Of a stretch of DNA of 64,000 nucleotides, positions 1 to 11,033 are shown one piece after another. Both the position numbers and the translations under genes were made by a program. The DNA is from Platerodrilus igneus (taxonomy: Eukaryota > Arthropoda > Insecta > Coleoptera > Lycidae). The notes beneath the pieces are model-generated. The model searched no databases. It saw nothing but the letters and a program-made list of their open reading frames with translations, and was not told where the DNA came from. Location: the NCBI GenBank assembly GCA_036346225.1, contig JARFIW010001457.1, forward strand, positions 186,001-250,000, given 5' to 3'. The first letter of the stretch is position 1; each line of letters starts with the position of its first letter.

Positions 1-2
1 AA

Positions 3-574
3 GGCACATCGAGATGGTTTATTTCAGGAGGAACTAAAATTACAGCCAATGAGTGGGAACAAATTAAGGATTTGGAAAACCAATCGACCGCAACACATAA
101 AGAACGTATAAACGCCGCAATTCAGTTAGAACGAACCAAGTTACTATTTGAAAACCATACACCATAACAAAATCTTCTTCCAAAATCATAATTGTAGGCC
201 TGAACCCGTTCGACGATTACAAAATAATTTTTAGATTTGTTGACACCATTTCGCAGAGCGTACTTGATGTATCCCTCAACGTATTTAGGAAGTTTATATC
301 AAATCTTCCACACATTATACACACTATGGAAGTTGGCATGCAAAATCAGATATGCAAATTCGACAACTTGCGTTTTTATTTAAATAAGAATTGTTTAGTG
401 AAGATGATGACATTTGATGGGAATTATATGATATTTACCAAAGGAACTTTAGAGCACTTTTTAGGGGTATCTCAGATCGTTCTCAACCATGCTAATACTT
501 TAAAAGAACTAACGGAAAAGGGTACTCCTAATATAGATCTGTTTCTGTTGGATGCTTTATATTTTAAAACATAA
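3..574 (+). pseudogene. Unidentified coding remnant at the left edge, two frames
   Basis: An open frame runs from the window edge to a TAA at 165-167. A second frame overlaps its end and runs from about 160 to the TAA at 572-574, passing an internal ATG at 326. The two read like one protein broken by a frameshift: the codons are coherent and there are no low-complexity runs. Visible pieces are an acidic, Gln-rich helix-like stretch (EWEQIKDLENQ), then a hydrophobic/charged part (IIIVGLNPFDDYKIIF), then a C-terminal part from 326. I do not recognise the family. It could be the 3' end of a transposon or virus-derived gene continuing outside the window. No signal peptide or membrane segment is obvious. 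I infer only that it was once coding. Confidence 0.35.
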
Positions 575-657
575 ACAAGCTAATATATACAAAAATAATT
601 TCTAAATTCACATCATTCATTTCTTATGATAACAGTTGTGGTGGTTAAATTTTTATT

Positions 658-912
658 TTAAAACTTACAATTTAGTATATATTCCATTTGAATATCTGCC
701 AACAGTTTTATAAACCCCATCTCCTCGATTATTTCCATAAAATCATCCAGATCCTCGGGCATTGATAACACTGCAGTACAGTGCTGTATTGCTTCCTCGT
801 ATGACTGACACATAAGACATTTTTCTCCTTCTATCGAAAAGCGTTGCCCACATTCTGTTTTTTTTACTCGTAGAGCATTGCGAAATCTTCGAATAACCTC
901 TCCAAAGTCTTT
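658..912 (-). pseudogene. Short unidentified open frame, partial
   Basis: The minus strand is open from about 912 to a TAA at 658-660, with no ATG at its head, so it is an exon or the end of a broken gene. The last ~50 residues are acidic and contain paired cysteines (CLMC) and the run EDLDDFMEIIEEMGF. A longer frame over the same bases (743-949) encodes a basic, less protein-like product and I take it as a shadow. The CxxC pair hints at metal binding, but no family is recognised. It faces away from the remnant at 3-574. Confidence 0.25.
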
Positions 913-949
913 TTACATATTTATTATATTGTCTCTTTAAACCGTACAA

Positions 950-1425
950 TCAACAAATAATAACTTCTACGCGAACAGTCCTTTTATATGAGCTACTCCT
1001 ATTCGGATATGTACCGATTGCACCCGATTTGTGTACACGTACGAAGCAACAGGTAGGGAATGTATTCTATGAATTAATCTATTACATTCCTTAACAAAAT
1101 GCTAAGGACTTTAAAAATAATTATAACTCTTGTTAGACCTCTAGCCTCCGGATAAACGTTATTATTTTAGGTTGTGTCACTGTTTTCTGAATCAACTTCC
1201 TACACACTTTTCCTAAACTATGCGTATCAATTGGGGGTTACACTTTACTCTATAAACCGACTTGTATATATTTTCGTATTAGTCTCTAGCTATCACGTCC
1301 GTATAATAAAGATTGTACAGACTCGTCGTCAACTGGTGACTTAATCTTTTTTTAAAAAACTAGCCTTTGTTTTCAAGTTTAACCCTTGTTGTACGTGTGG
1401 GGATTCTTTCCGCTATTCCTTGTGA
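950..1425. other. AT-rich gap, nothing recognised
   Basis: No open frame of note, no repeat structure and no RNA gene seen between the two minus-strand remnants. Confidence 0.5.
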
Positions 1426-1851
1426 CTAGGAATCGGTGATTTGCAACGGTTTAATCAATTGTTTGTACACCTCTTCGAATTTTTGTAGAGATGTAGTGTC
1501 TCCCTTTTTGTATACCACAAAGTTCTTTCGTACGAAATCCTGCATAAAATGAAGCTTACGTTTATTTACAATTAAATCTTTAACGTTCATCACCATGAAA
1601 CTTCGGATTGGGGCTAACCATTGAACGCCTTCTTCTATATTTATATACTCCTCAAAAATTTTACTATATCGCCCCTTATCCAAATCAAAATCTTTTACAA
1701 TAGTAATAAAACTATGTATTGAGTCACCCCAACACTGCAAGCACATTTCTTTAAATTTTGGATATGACATGTCGCCACTTATATGATCCGAAAAGATATG
1801 GCGAAAGTTTGTGTGACCCTGTGTCCATAATGCGATTACATTGGCGTCATC
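1426..1851 (-). pseudogene. Unidentified open frame, about 140 codons
   Basis: The frame is open from just below an in-frame TGA at 1852-1854 down to the stop at 1426. The first ATG is at 1770, but protein-like sequence extends 27 codons upstream of it (DDANVIALWTQGHTNFRHIF), so the ATG may not be the true start or this may be an exon. The product is rich in Lys, Phe and aromatic residues and has no repeats, signal peptide or membrane span. I do not recognise it. It lies next to other unrecognised coding remnants and the tandem array at 2,741 and may share their origin; that is inference only. Confidence 0.35.
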
Positions 1852-1928
1852 TCAGAGTCTATGTTTTAAGGTCCTAGCGTAAGTTTGACATAAGTAAAAG
1901 GAAATCAATGATCTTATGTCGGAGACAC

Positions 1929-2047
1929 TTTCACCTTATAGGGCAATTTCACTCTATGGGGCAATTTCACCCTATGGGGCAATTTCACTCAATGGGGCAA
2001 TTTCACCCTATGGGGCAATTTCACCCTATGGGGTAATTTCACCCTAT
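1929..2047. repeat. 18-bp minisatellite, about 6.5 copies
   Basis: Tandem copies of an 18-bp unit reading ggggcaatttcaccctat, with single-base variants (actctat, actcaat, ggggtaat). Copies near the middle are near-identical; the first is the most diverged. It lies in non-coding DNA between unidentified remnants. Confidence 0.9.
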
Positions 2048-2654
2048 TCTGATGCAGATAAATTCAAGGAACTTTACCATTAATGCACCCCACAATCAGA
2101 CCTAAATCCGATTATGCAAATAAGGAAATAGTTTAATATTATTGCAATATCACAAAAGTTATACGTAACAACCAATTTTAAAAAAATTGTCTTTGAAACT
2201 TAAAATGGATGTTATGACTAAGTTTTATCATTACAGTGGTACCATATCTGGTTGAACCGAGAAACAGTGCAATTAAGTTGATGAATCGATGCGAATTGGT
2301 GTAGCTCGGACTCCCAGTAAGTGGGGTTGTGGCTGTCTGACCGCAGAGTAGTCGTAATAACTGTCTTTGTAAATTTTGGTAGCTATATCAGTTTCGAGTT
2401 AGAGGCCTTGGTATAAAATTTACAAATTTATGTTAAAATTTTCCTAAGTCCGCAACTACTAAAAATTTTGTCAAGCCCCAAAATATTCAAAATGGAGATA
2501 TCTCGGGTGTATGTTGGATATAGTTTGGATGTATGTCGTACGGATGCGAAAGGAGGGAGAAGGACAAAGTAGGGTGGAGAGTAATTGCTTTTTAATGAGT
2601 TTTCTCATTAAAAACGCATTAGCACTAATTGCTTTTTAATGAGTTTTTCCATTA

Positions 2655-2718
2655 AAAAGGAAAAATTAATAGGTTAGGTCAGTGCGGCGTCGACCTAACC
2701 TATTCATTTTTCCTTTTA
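2655..2718. repeat. Long near-perfect hairpin at the left edge of the tandem array
   Basis: Left arm 2655-2680 and right arm 2692-2718 are inverted copies (aggttaggtc against gacctaacct, then ttaat/attca and the A/T-rich ends) with about one mismatch and an ~11-base GC-rich loop (agtgcggcgtc). A second pair of related short elements (tttttaatgag...cattaaaa) lies just upstream at 2590-2660. The hairpin ends about 22 bases before the first base shared by the three tandem units. Confidence 0.75.
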
Positions 2719-2740
2719 TCTAACCTAGGTCCACACTTGA

Positions 2741-3941
2741 CATTCGCTCTACAACAACTGCGAGAAGACTTCAAGAAGCGTGTGACGGTATCAACACACT
2801 ATTCGATATTAAACATATCGACTTGTTTGTCACGTTTGATAGTATTCTTAAAATAATTAAAACGGAATCGAATGATAATCTGACTGTACTTCCAGAAATA
2901 GCAGATCAACTCAATAAATTGTATGAAAATTCTAAATCTAAGAGATCGCAACAAAAGCTCGTTACGGAATGTTGGTATGTCACTGCCAGACGTGAAGTTG
3001 CAGCGCGAACTAGACATGATGCCAAAGACGAAAGCTGCATCCCGTTCAAAAAAAGGAAAAATTACCCGTATTTTGCGGACGATCACGTCCTAGTTAAAAA
3101 ATTCAGCAAACAACGTACGCGACAATTAAAAAAATTTGGAGTTTTTAAGGATGTTTGTAATGTTATACAGGGTTTAAAATCGCAGTCTAGAAAACCGTCA
3201 TTTTCTAATCTCCGGGACATTTTGTTAAATTTAGTCGTTAAAGTCGAGAAGGTTAAACGTCCTGCGAACGTAAACGCAACATTTATTGGGTTATCGTCAC
3301 GAGCACTGCCAGCGCCAGGTGCGTTGCGCGAAAATAATTTTAACGCAGCTATCGATCGTGCAATTAAATGCGAAATGGCAAAAATGCGTAAAAGAAAAAT
3401 AAAACATGGTAAATCATCGAGCACTCTCCCTTCACACGCACCTGTATGTACAATAGAACAAAACCGCGATATGAATAGTAAACCATCTGAAAGAAATGAA
3501 ATGGGGTTCGATTGTACTTACAGAGAGTCTTTGGGCGATACCGATACGACTGACCATCCAACTCGAAAGCGTTCGTATACTTAGGATGAAAATGAAATTG
3601 TTCCTAAACGGTCTAAATTACACTCGCCAAGTGCTGGAACACAATCATCAAATGAAATATTTAAGGAACCTTCGATACATATGAAGAAACGACATAAACA
3701 AAATTCGTTTCATGACGAAATCGGTGAACAGCTTGGGTCTCTTAATCAAGTAGAGCGAGAAGAAAACGTACGTCCTATAAAATATTTCGACGATCCTAAG
3801 TTACACAGCGGCAGTGCATACGTAAGCGTAAAACCAGATTTCAAGGATTCAAACCGTGTAAATAAACGAGACCAGCCTCTTCAAACTAATATTGTTACAA
3901 AAAAAAAAATTGATATTACATATCTCAAATCGCGATTGTAG
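2741..3941 (+). pseudogene. Unit 1, first coding block (unrecognised protein), one in-frame TAG
   Basis: One frame is open from the unit start through 3,584, ends at TAG 3582-3584, then stays open in the same frame to 3,941. The same TAG with the same context (cgtatacttaggatg) is present in units 2 and 3, so it predates the duplications. The product is basic (many KRSQQ, KKRKN, MRKRKIK-type patches), suggesting nucleic-acid binding, and has no membrane segment. In unit 3 the same frame also begins earlier, at an ATG at 15,039 across the unit junction, so unit 1 probably lacks the true start. An 11-A run at 3899-3909 is followed by the next coding block in another frame. Family unknown; a gene from a large DNA virus or a novel mobile element are both possible. 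Confidence 0.5.
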
Positions 3942-5247
3942 TCATAAACAAAACAAAATTGTAACCGATCATGCTCGTAAAAATAAAACTACACCTCGTA
4001 TAACGTACACAAGCACCACGGATAATCTGCACGCCTCCCAAGCCCATGCTAATTTGTGCAATTTCGAACATCCTAACGTTAGATTGACTATGGAAGTAAC
4101 CAAACAAATGTCGAACGTGAAAAAACACACAACCCATACGAAATCTAACTTGAAACAGCATAGGAAGTCGCTACATAACCAAAGTGCTACCGATACAAAT
4201 GCAGGTGATAATGCAAAAGCGAACAAACACCGTAGCAGTGTTGTAGACAAATACGTTCGAAAACATACGTTGTGTAGTGATTCAAATATTCCGACTGGCT
4301 TAAAACCTCCGTACGAATTAAACCCTGCAGTGGCGACGTCTAACTTTAGTGACAGCACCACTGACAGACAAAAAATTCATCGAGATACATTTAAAAGAGA
4401 GAAAAAGAAACGTAAATTTTCCTCGAAAATCAAACGTCACGTTCTATCGACGCATACAACGCCAGAGCCCCCTGAATCTTTTGCCTTTTTCAAAGTCTCC
4501 AATTTACCTAAAAATTTTGTAAATTGTAAGTTTGTTGCAGGTTTCCGCTTAGAAAATCGGGTACTAAGCACAAATCGCACAACGAATGAGGATAGCGTTT
4601 CAGAGGACAGCACTCGATGTAATTATAACAATACCAGTCGTTTTGCTACTTCTAATTTTAGGTTATCTTTAGGTCTTTCGCAAGTTTATCGACGGCTAGG
4701 AGTTCTAACGGATCGTTTTGGTAATGCATCGCCACCTTCACCGATCGACGTCGATTCTTGTGTTCTTTAATACGATTTCATAGAAAATTATATGTCGTTA
4801 GCGCCCTACGATGGTCAACGTACGCACCACGTAAACATTCCTATGGTAATTATAATTGATAAGATCGATAACGTAGACGCATTCGAAATTGCTGCTAAAA
4901 TTGTTATTCCGAAAGAAAGGGTAGGTATTTTTAATGCAATGGTTAACAGTAACTCCGTAGATCGTTCACAGCATACCTATATTTTAAATTTTAATGTTAA
5001 TGTTAGTTTCAGGATTTCTTCCCGAAGTAACGTAATCAATGCGTTGCTTTCGCTAATTGACGTAGACGATCGTCGAAGTAATTTGAACAATGCCTTATAC
5101 CTTACCGCCTTATATAAAAGACTCAAGTTGGGTCTTCTTGGTATACAAAAATTTGGTGACGCCATATTCACAATATTTTGGTCGCAGTCCAACCCCGACC
5201 CAAAGCTCATGTTCTACCCAGAGCAAATCGCTCGACTAGCCGCTTAG
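3892..5247 (+). pseudogene. Unit 1, second coding block, split by one TAA
   Basis: The frame is open from about 3,892 to TAA 4768-4770 and continues in the same frame, with an ATG at 4,792, to the stop at 5,245-5,247. The stop is a single C-to-T difference: unit 2 has caa at the matching codon. The N-terminal part is rich in His, Thr, Lys and Ser; the C-terminal ~150 residues look like a folded alpha/beta domain (runs MVIIIDKIDN, AAKIVIPKERVG, TIFWSQSNPDPKL). Because it begins just after the A-run where the first block ends, the two blocks may be one gene with a frameshift. No family recognised. Only the C-terminal 151 codons are uninterrupted in both unit 1 and unit 2. Confidence 0.5.
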
Positions 5248-5654
5248 CCTTTGGAGGTTTCCTTATCTACGAGCCATTTTCCACCAAAACTAGCCACGGG
5301 CTCTTTACATCTTCAGGAAATCCTCGTCATCTATCCTGGTGCCTTTCAGCTGGCCATATAGGAGTAAAGAAAATAACCCCTTAGTAAGGCAAAACCTTAT
5401 AACGTCCTCTAATAACATCGACGTTAAAGAAGAATTTTAACGACCTTCATCTCAAGGAGAGCTATCCGCAACGATTTCTAAAACGCATTTTGACGAAACA
5501 CGCACCGATAACGTTAGTGAAGAAATTGACATAAACTTGACAAAAATATTGAAACTAAACGTTTGGAAACGCGTTCTCCTGTTCCACCGATAGATCGCCT
5601 TGTTTTAGTTCGTAAAGGGCGTAAATGGTAAAGTTTTCGGAAATCTGAACGAAA
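5248..5654 (+). other. Unit 1, broken stretch between coding blocks
   Basis: Short, frame-shifting open pieces with many stops. The CpG-codon character continues, so this is probably decayed coding or untranslated sequence. In unit 2 the matching stretch is corrupted (12,520-12,680). Confidence 0.35.
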
Positions 5655-6286
5655 CCGCATCACAATCGAAAATTAAAATACGTCAGAAAAATGTCGATCG
5701 TGAGGACCGTCGTCTTGATAGCGATTCATTACAACAGACACAACAAATTTGTACGCTAACGAAATTAAACAAATTGAATAGCGTTATGTACCTGATCGAC
5801 CGTGTGACTCGACTGATACTAATATAGATTTAAACGATAACATCATTGGTACTGTGGATTTAGAAGCGTGTCCAGATCTTGTTTCCAAAAAAATTGTTCG
5901 CCATACTAAAAAAGTTCCAAGTTTATCTAAGAACGAAACGATAGAAGAGAAGTTCGAGCAAGGATGTGCGCCGCTTTTGCCTACAGAACACGTAACAACT
6001 GCTAACGAGAACGCTAATAGTAACGAAGTTTCTCACTTCCACACAGTCCCAGATCGAAATGAATTGCTTTCACCCGGATATGCATTTAAAAACGCCTTTT
6101 AGATTTTTCTATACGAAGACATTATATATTTCGTTAACGTAAATAAAAAAAAAACTATTTTGAAAGAGACAAATGCCATTGAAACTGTCAACGACATTGC
6201 ACGAGTTACGCTTCACGAGAGTATGGATAACATATCTACGTGGAAAGTTGAGTTTCATGTTTCGCAGCCTATGCGCTCGCGTAGAG
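5655..6286 (+). pseudogene. Unit 1, third coding block (unrecognised), frameshift plus TAG
   Basis: An open piece (from about 5,655, with QSKIKIRQKNVDRE) loses its frame near 5,790-5,830. Coding resumes in the frame of 5,854-6,102, stops at TAG 6100-6102, continues in that frame for ~60 codons and stops again at TAG 6284-6286. The same TAG and the same continuation are present in the end of unit 2 (14,966-14,968). The product is hydrophilic, with acidic and Ser/Asn-rich stretches, and ends in a basic tail (MRSRRGRP). Function unknown. Confidence 0.4.
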
Positions 6287-6407
6287 GCCGACCCCAAGAA
6301 ATCTAGTTCGTACACCCATAAATCCGGCATTCGCTCTACAACAACTGCGGGAAGACAAAGAAGCGTGTGACGGTATCAACACACTATTCGATATTAAACA
6401 TATCGAC

Positions 6408-7543
6408 TTGTTTGTCACGTTTGATGGTATTCTTAAAATAATTAAAACGGAATCGAATGATAATCTGACTGTACTTCCAGAAGTAGCAGATCAACTCAAT
6501 AAATTGTATGAAAATTCTAAATCTAAGAGATCGCAACAAAAGCTCGTTACGGAATGTTGGTATGTCACTGCCAGACGTGAAGTTGCAGGGTGAACTAGAC
6601 ATGATGCCAAAGACGAAAGCTGTATCCCGTTCAGAAAAAGGAAAAATTACCCGTATTTTGCGGACGATCACGTCGTAGTTAAAAAATTCAGCAAACAACG
6701 TACGCGACAATTAAAAAAATTTGGAGTTTTTAAGGATGTTTGTAATGTTATACAGGGTTTAAAATCGCAGTCTAGAAAACCGTCATTTTCTAATCTTCGG
6801 GACATTTTGTTAAATTTAGTCGTTAAAGTCGAGAAGGTTAAACGTCCTGCGAACGTAAACGAAACATTTATTGGGTTATCGTCACGAGCACGGCCAGCGC
6901 CTGGTGCGTTGCACGAAAATAATTTTAACGCAGCTATCTCGATCGTGCAATTAAATGCGAAATGGCAAAAATGCGTAAAAGAAAAATAAAACATGGTAAA
7001 TCATCGAGCGCTCTGCCTTCACACACACCTGTATGTACAATAGAACAAAACCGCGATATGAATAGTAAACCATCTGAAAGAAATGAAATGGGGTTCGATT
7101 GTACTTACAGAGAGTCTTTGGGCGATAGGGATACGACTGACCATCCAACTCGAAAGCGTTCGTATACTTAGGATGAAAATGAAATTGTTCCTAAACGGTC
7201 TAAATTACACTCGCCAAGTGCTGGAACACAATCATCAAATGAAATATTTAAGGAACCTTCGATACATATGAAGAAACGACATAAACAAAATCCGTTTCAT
7301 GACGAAATCGATGAACAGCTTGGGTCTCTTAATCAAGTAGAGCGAGAAGAAAACGTACGTCCTATAAAATATTTCGACGATCCTAAGTTACACAGCGGCA
7401 GTGCATACGTAAGCATAAAACCAGATTTCAAGGATTCAAACCGTGTAAATAAACGAGACCAGCCTCTTCAAACTAATATTGTTTCAAAAAAAAAAAAATT
7501 GATATTACAAACGAAATCCGTGTATAAAAGTTATTGGTATTGA
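6408..7543 (+). pseudogene. Unit 2 copy of the first coding block, multiply broken
   Basis: Copy of the 2,823-3,941 region. Open pieces are 6,408-6,593, 6,807-6,989, 6,962-7,171 (ending at the shared TAG) and 7,268-7,543. Breaks specific to this copy are the TGA after GREV-A and a one-base change there; the 2-base insertion near 6,936 is shared with unit 3. The A-run is 13 bases here (11 in unit 1, 9 in unit 3). The last open piece runs a few codons into the inserted retrotransposon. Confidence 0.5.
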
Positions 7544-7930
7544 TGATGGTTTCACTGAAAACACATTGAAAGCAGCACTAATGAAACAAAACAATGCTGT
7601 TTTCAATGATGACAGTTTAATACAAGTTAAGGTACTAAAGAAAATGCGTACTAGATATTTTGCAATAATTGAATTAGATCCGGCAACTTTTGCGAGAATT
7701 ATGGGTCATAATATTAAATTGGCTATTGGATACAATTTATGTTCTGTATATGAATATATTCATGTTATACGATGTTTTAACAATGTTTTCAGTTTGGTCA
7801 CATGGCGAAGTCATGTAAAAATAAACAAATTTGTGGTAAATGTGCTGCTAGTGATCATAAAACTGTAGAGTGCAATAATAATAGCATTAAATGTGGTAAC
7901 TGTATTATAGCTAAAAGTGAGCCTGAGTTG
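7530..7930 (+). pseudogene. ORF1 (gag-like) C-terminal fragment, unit 2
   Basis: Open from about 7,530 (IKVIGIDDGF), with the zinc-knuckle region lost to a frameshift near 7,782: the intact copy in unit 3 reads CFKCFQFGHMAKSC, whereas here the frame shifts (cgatgttttaacaatgttttc). The pattern of an alpha/beta domain followed by CCHC knuckles is typical of Jockey-group ORF1, which binds the element RNA. The stop taa near 7,931 replaces a caa in unit 3. Confidence 0.65.
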
Positions 7931-8058
7931 TAAACCAATATTCAACATGAAGTATTTGACTTAAAATGTCCAATATATTTAAAGCATGTTAAACTGGTCA
8001 AGTGTCGGATAAATTATGTAAATACTGTTTTAAGTAATAGCCATTACCGCATTTAAAT

Positions 8059-8517
8059 TTGTTTATGCTAGCACCAGGAACAAACCTGAAACCAGAGACT
8101 GAATTTGATTGTAAGCTCAAATTGGCCTACCAGAATACTAGAGGTCTGAATACAAAACTTTATGATTTCTACAACTCTGTTTGTTCCACAATTAGTGAGT
8201 ATGATGCTATTGCCATCACTGAGACATGGCCACCTAATTCTGTGTTAGATAGTGAAATTGTTCCTAATGATTTGATCGTGTATAGAAGTAGAAATAGGGA
8301 TATATTAAAGGCTCAAAAAAGAAGAGGGGGCGGTGTGTTGCTTGCGGTAAAAAATGAATATGATAGTAGTCTTGTTGATGTTAAATATGAAGATTCCAAT
8401 ATAGATGTATTGTGTGTTAATATTAATACAACTGCTGTAGCAAATTTGTATATCATAATCGTGTATATTTCACCTGATTGCACCTTATCATCCAGAGAGA
8501 ATTTTATAATTTCTTAG
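8059..8517 (+). pseudogene. Apurinic-type endonuclease domain, unit 2 copy
   Basis: The open frame carries the N-terminal endonuclease motifs of non-LTR ORF2: NTRGLNTK (first metal-site region), AITETW (catalytic Glu) and GGGVLLAVKN. It stops at 8,515-8,517 because the T-run in gagaattttataatt is one base shorter than in unit 3. Coding continues at 8,540-8,580 with IIGDFNIAG in another frame. The domain would nick target DNA; this copy is dead. The sequence around the listed start is not ATG; the frame simply opens there. Confidence 0.75.
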
Positions 8518-8578
8518 AAAACTAGGAGTTTTATATGAAAACAATTTTATAATTATTGGCGATTTTAATATAGCAGGA

Positions 8579-10933
8579 TTGAATGAATATTATCTTAACA
8601 ATACTATCAGAGATGATTATGTAGAGCTATTTCTTAACTTTATGAGTTTTCATGATACACACCAGTATAATCGTGTAACTAATGCAAATAACCGCTTATT
8701 TGATTTGGTGATTTCCAAGCTTAAATGTAAAGTGGTTCCCTTTGGATCTTGCTTTGTAAAAAAAGATTTACATCATCCAGTATTGTTTATTGAGGTTCCA
8801 TTAAAAAATAGGAAAATTAAACAGTTACCGACAGATGGATGCATTCAGTATAACTTTAAAAAAGCTGACTTTTATTTAATGTATCGTTTATTTGAAGGAA
8901 CTAATTGGGATTTTTTAGAATCATATACCAATGTGAATGATGCTGTAGAAAGCTTTTACAATACACTATATAAAATGTTTGATAGATGTGTTCCAAAAAG
9001 TAGAAAGTCTACAAAGTATCCTGTCTGGTTCAATAGCCAAATAATAAGAGATCTGAAACGAAAAGAAAAGTTCCGCCAACTTTTAAAGAGGGATAATGTT
9101 ACTATTAGGGCTGAATTTGTGAAATTGCAAAAAAAGATTAAAATGAGCATTGAAAGAGCACATGCACAATACTTAATACAAATACGGGATAACATCAGTA
9201 ACGACTCCAAGTTATTTTGGAACTACATACACAATAAAAGTATTCCTAATAAAATGTCCTTGAACGGGATTGAGTATTCGAATGGTCGTGATATTGTTAA
9301 CGCATTTGCTTCACATTTTGAATCTGTATACAGTAAAACTGATGATTACTTTGATCCTGACGTACTAGCTTCCGTAAATAATTTAGAATCAATAAATTTA
9401 ACACCCATTGAAACTCATGATATAACACAAGCCGTAAAACGGCTGAGATCAAATAAGACTGTTGGTCCTGATAATGTGCCACCATATATATTGAAGGGCC
9501 TAATTGATTTAATTGTGCATCCGCTTAAATTATTATACAATTTATGTCTATCAACTAATACTTTTCCCGACTATTGGAAATTGGTAAAAATTAGCCCGGT
9601 TTTTTTAAAAGGCCGCCAAAAATGATATAAAAAATTATCGACCAATTGCAGTGCTTTCTGGACCAGCCAAAATATTTGAATCGATTCTTTTTCAGCAGAT
9701 ATATTCTTCAGTTTCCCAAAGATTATCAGTGTATCAACATGGTTTTGTCAAAAAGCGATCCACAGTAAGCAATTTAATAAACTTGACACAATGTATTGCA
9801 GAGACATTGGATAATCTTGGCCAAATAGACGTTATTTACACAGATTTTGTGAAGGCCTTTGATAGTGTTGATCATATTAAGTTATTAGAAACATTACATA
9901 ATCAGTTTGGATTTCATAAAAATTTATTATTGTTTATGAAGTCATATCTGCATGATCGTAAGCAGATGGTTGTTGTTAGGGGGATTCATATCCAATACAT
10001 TCATTGCATCATCGGGAGTACCTCAAGGATCAAACCTTGGCCCATTACTCTTTTTATTATTTATTAACAACATACCTTCTGTAATACAGTTCTCTTCTAT
10101 ATTACTGTTTGCCGATGACTTAAAAGTTATATGCATCAATTAAAGATGTTCGAGATTGTGAGAGGTTACAAGCTGATTTAAATAATATAAGTGAGCGGTG
10201 CAAAGGTCACAGGCTGTACTTTAATATAACCAAATGTAACGTAGTTTCATTTGCCAGAAAATATAATCCACTAAAATATAAATATAACATTAATGGCGTG
10301 ATAATACATAATTTATCTGAGATAAGGGATTTAGGGGTTGTATTCGATAGCCGCTTGACATTCAAGGCTCATATTGCTGAATTATCTAACAGTGCTTCTA
10401 GAATGTATGGTTTCTTAGTGCGTAAGATGATACACTTCAACAGTATTATATGTATCAGACTACTCTTTATAACTTTTGTTAGAACTATATTAGAGTATGC
10501 ATCGGTTGTATGGAGTCCCCAATATGAATGTCATAAATACAATATTGAAAGAATACAAAACAAATTCTTAAGGTATTTGCACTACAAAGAGACTGGGCAG
10601 TATGAGTTTAATACTCCAAAAGCTGACTTAAGGGTGCTATATAATTTACATTCCCCAAAAACTAGAAGAAATGTAGCATATATCTTGTACTTACATAAAT
10701 TATTGAATAATGGGGTCGATGATACACAATCATTATCTTTAATAAGTTTTAATGTACCATCTTATTATACAAGGAAAAACCTAACTTTTCGTTTTTATTG
10801 TGCTGGAACTAATATTTGCAATAATACTCCATTGAATGTAATGTGTAATTTATATAATGCAATACAAAATGACTGTGATATTTTTAATTTTGTATACAGC
10901 AGTTTGCAGAATTTATTATTTAAGTTAATGTAG
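8579..10933 (+). pseudogene. Reverse transcriptase and C-terminal domain, unit 2 copy
   Basis: Pieces at 8,579-9,625, 9,651-10,067, 9,952-10,143 and 10,298-10,933 together cover the end of the endonuclease, a linker and reverse transcriptase. Motifs seen: SNKTVGPDNVPPYILK, DFVKAFDSVDHIKLL, GVPQGSNLGPLLFLLF, LLFADDLK and, downstream, IRDLGVVFDSRLTF and the SVVWSPQYECHKY region. Frameshifts lie near 9,605 (extra T before aaaaggccgcc), near 9,980 (an extra G) and near 10,125. All catalytic motifs remain recognisable, so loss is recent relative to the unit it sits in. Confidence 0.85.
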
Positions 10934-11033
10934 AAATAAGTATTATCAAATTGTATGAACTTAATTACTACCCTATAATTGGGTCTTGTACCTGTTGGGT
11001 TTATATTAAATAAATAAATAAATAAATAAATAA

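Larger units (their letters stand above)
2741..6327 (+). repeat. Tandem unit 1, free of insertions, 3,587 bp
   Basis: This segment recurs head to tail starting at 6,328 and again at 15,194. The repeat start is defined by cattcgctctacaacaactg: to its left, units 2 and 3 share a sequence (ending taaatccgg) that is the end of the preceding unit, whereas unit 1 is preceded by unrelated DNA. Unit 1 therefore marks the left array edge and gives the uninterrupted reference. It carries at least two broken coding regions (2,741-5,247 and about 5,655-6,286), all on the plus strand. CpG-containing codons are frequent, unlike the retrotransposons inserted in the other units. Confidence 0.9.
7510..11033 (+). 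mobile_element. Non-LTR retrotransposon (CR1/Jockey group), 5'-truncated, in unit 2
   Basis: Unit 1 reads gatattacatatctcaaatcgcg without interruption; in unit 2, gatattaca is followed by 3.5 kb of retrotransposon and then ctcaaatcgcg, so this is a filled/empty site pair. The element carries, in order, the C-terminal half of a gag-like ORF1, an endonuclease and a reverse transcriptase, and ends in a (taaa)n tail (about 11,005-11,033). It is 5'-truncated inside ORF1, as target-primed reverse transcription often leaves. No target duplication is visible; two or three target bases appear to be missing instead. Clade assignment is by eye and uncertain. Confidence 0.9.

Noticed and set aside
1929..2047. 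Possible regulatory operator array
   Set aside because: Plain 18-bp minisatellite in non-coding DNA with no promoter or gene beside it.
3925..4361. Minus-strand frames of 78 and 130 codons in the tandem units (copies at 11,037-11,473)
   Set aside because: They lie antisense to the plus-strand coding block, whose copies share stops and codon pattern; the Cys/Phe/Val-rich antisense products look like shadows.
2741..6327. Naming the unit as a specific virus family
   Set aside because: The codon pattern and basic proteins suggested a large insect DNA virus, but I recognise no signature gene, so no family is claimed.
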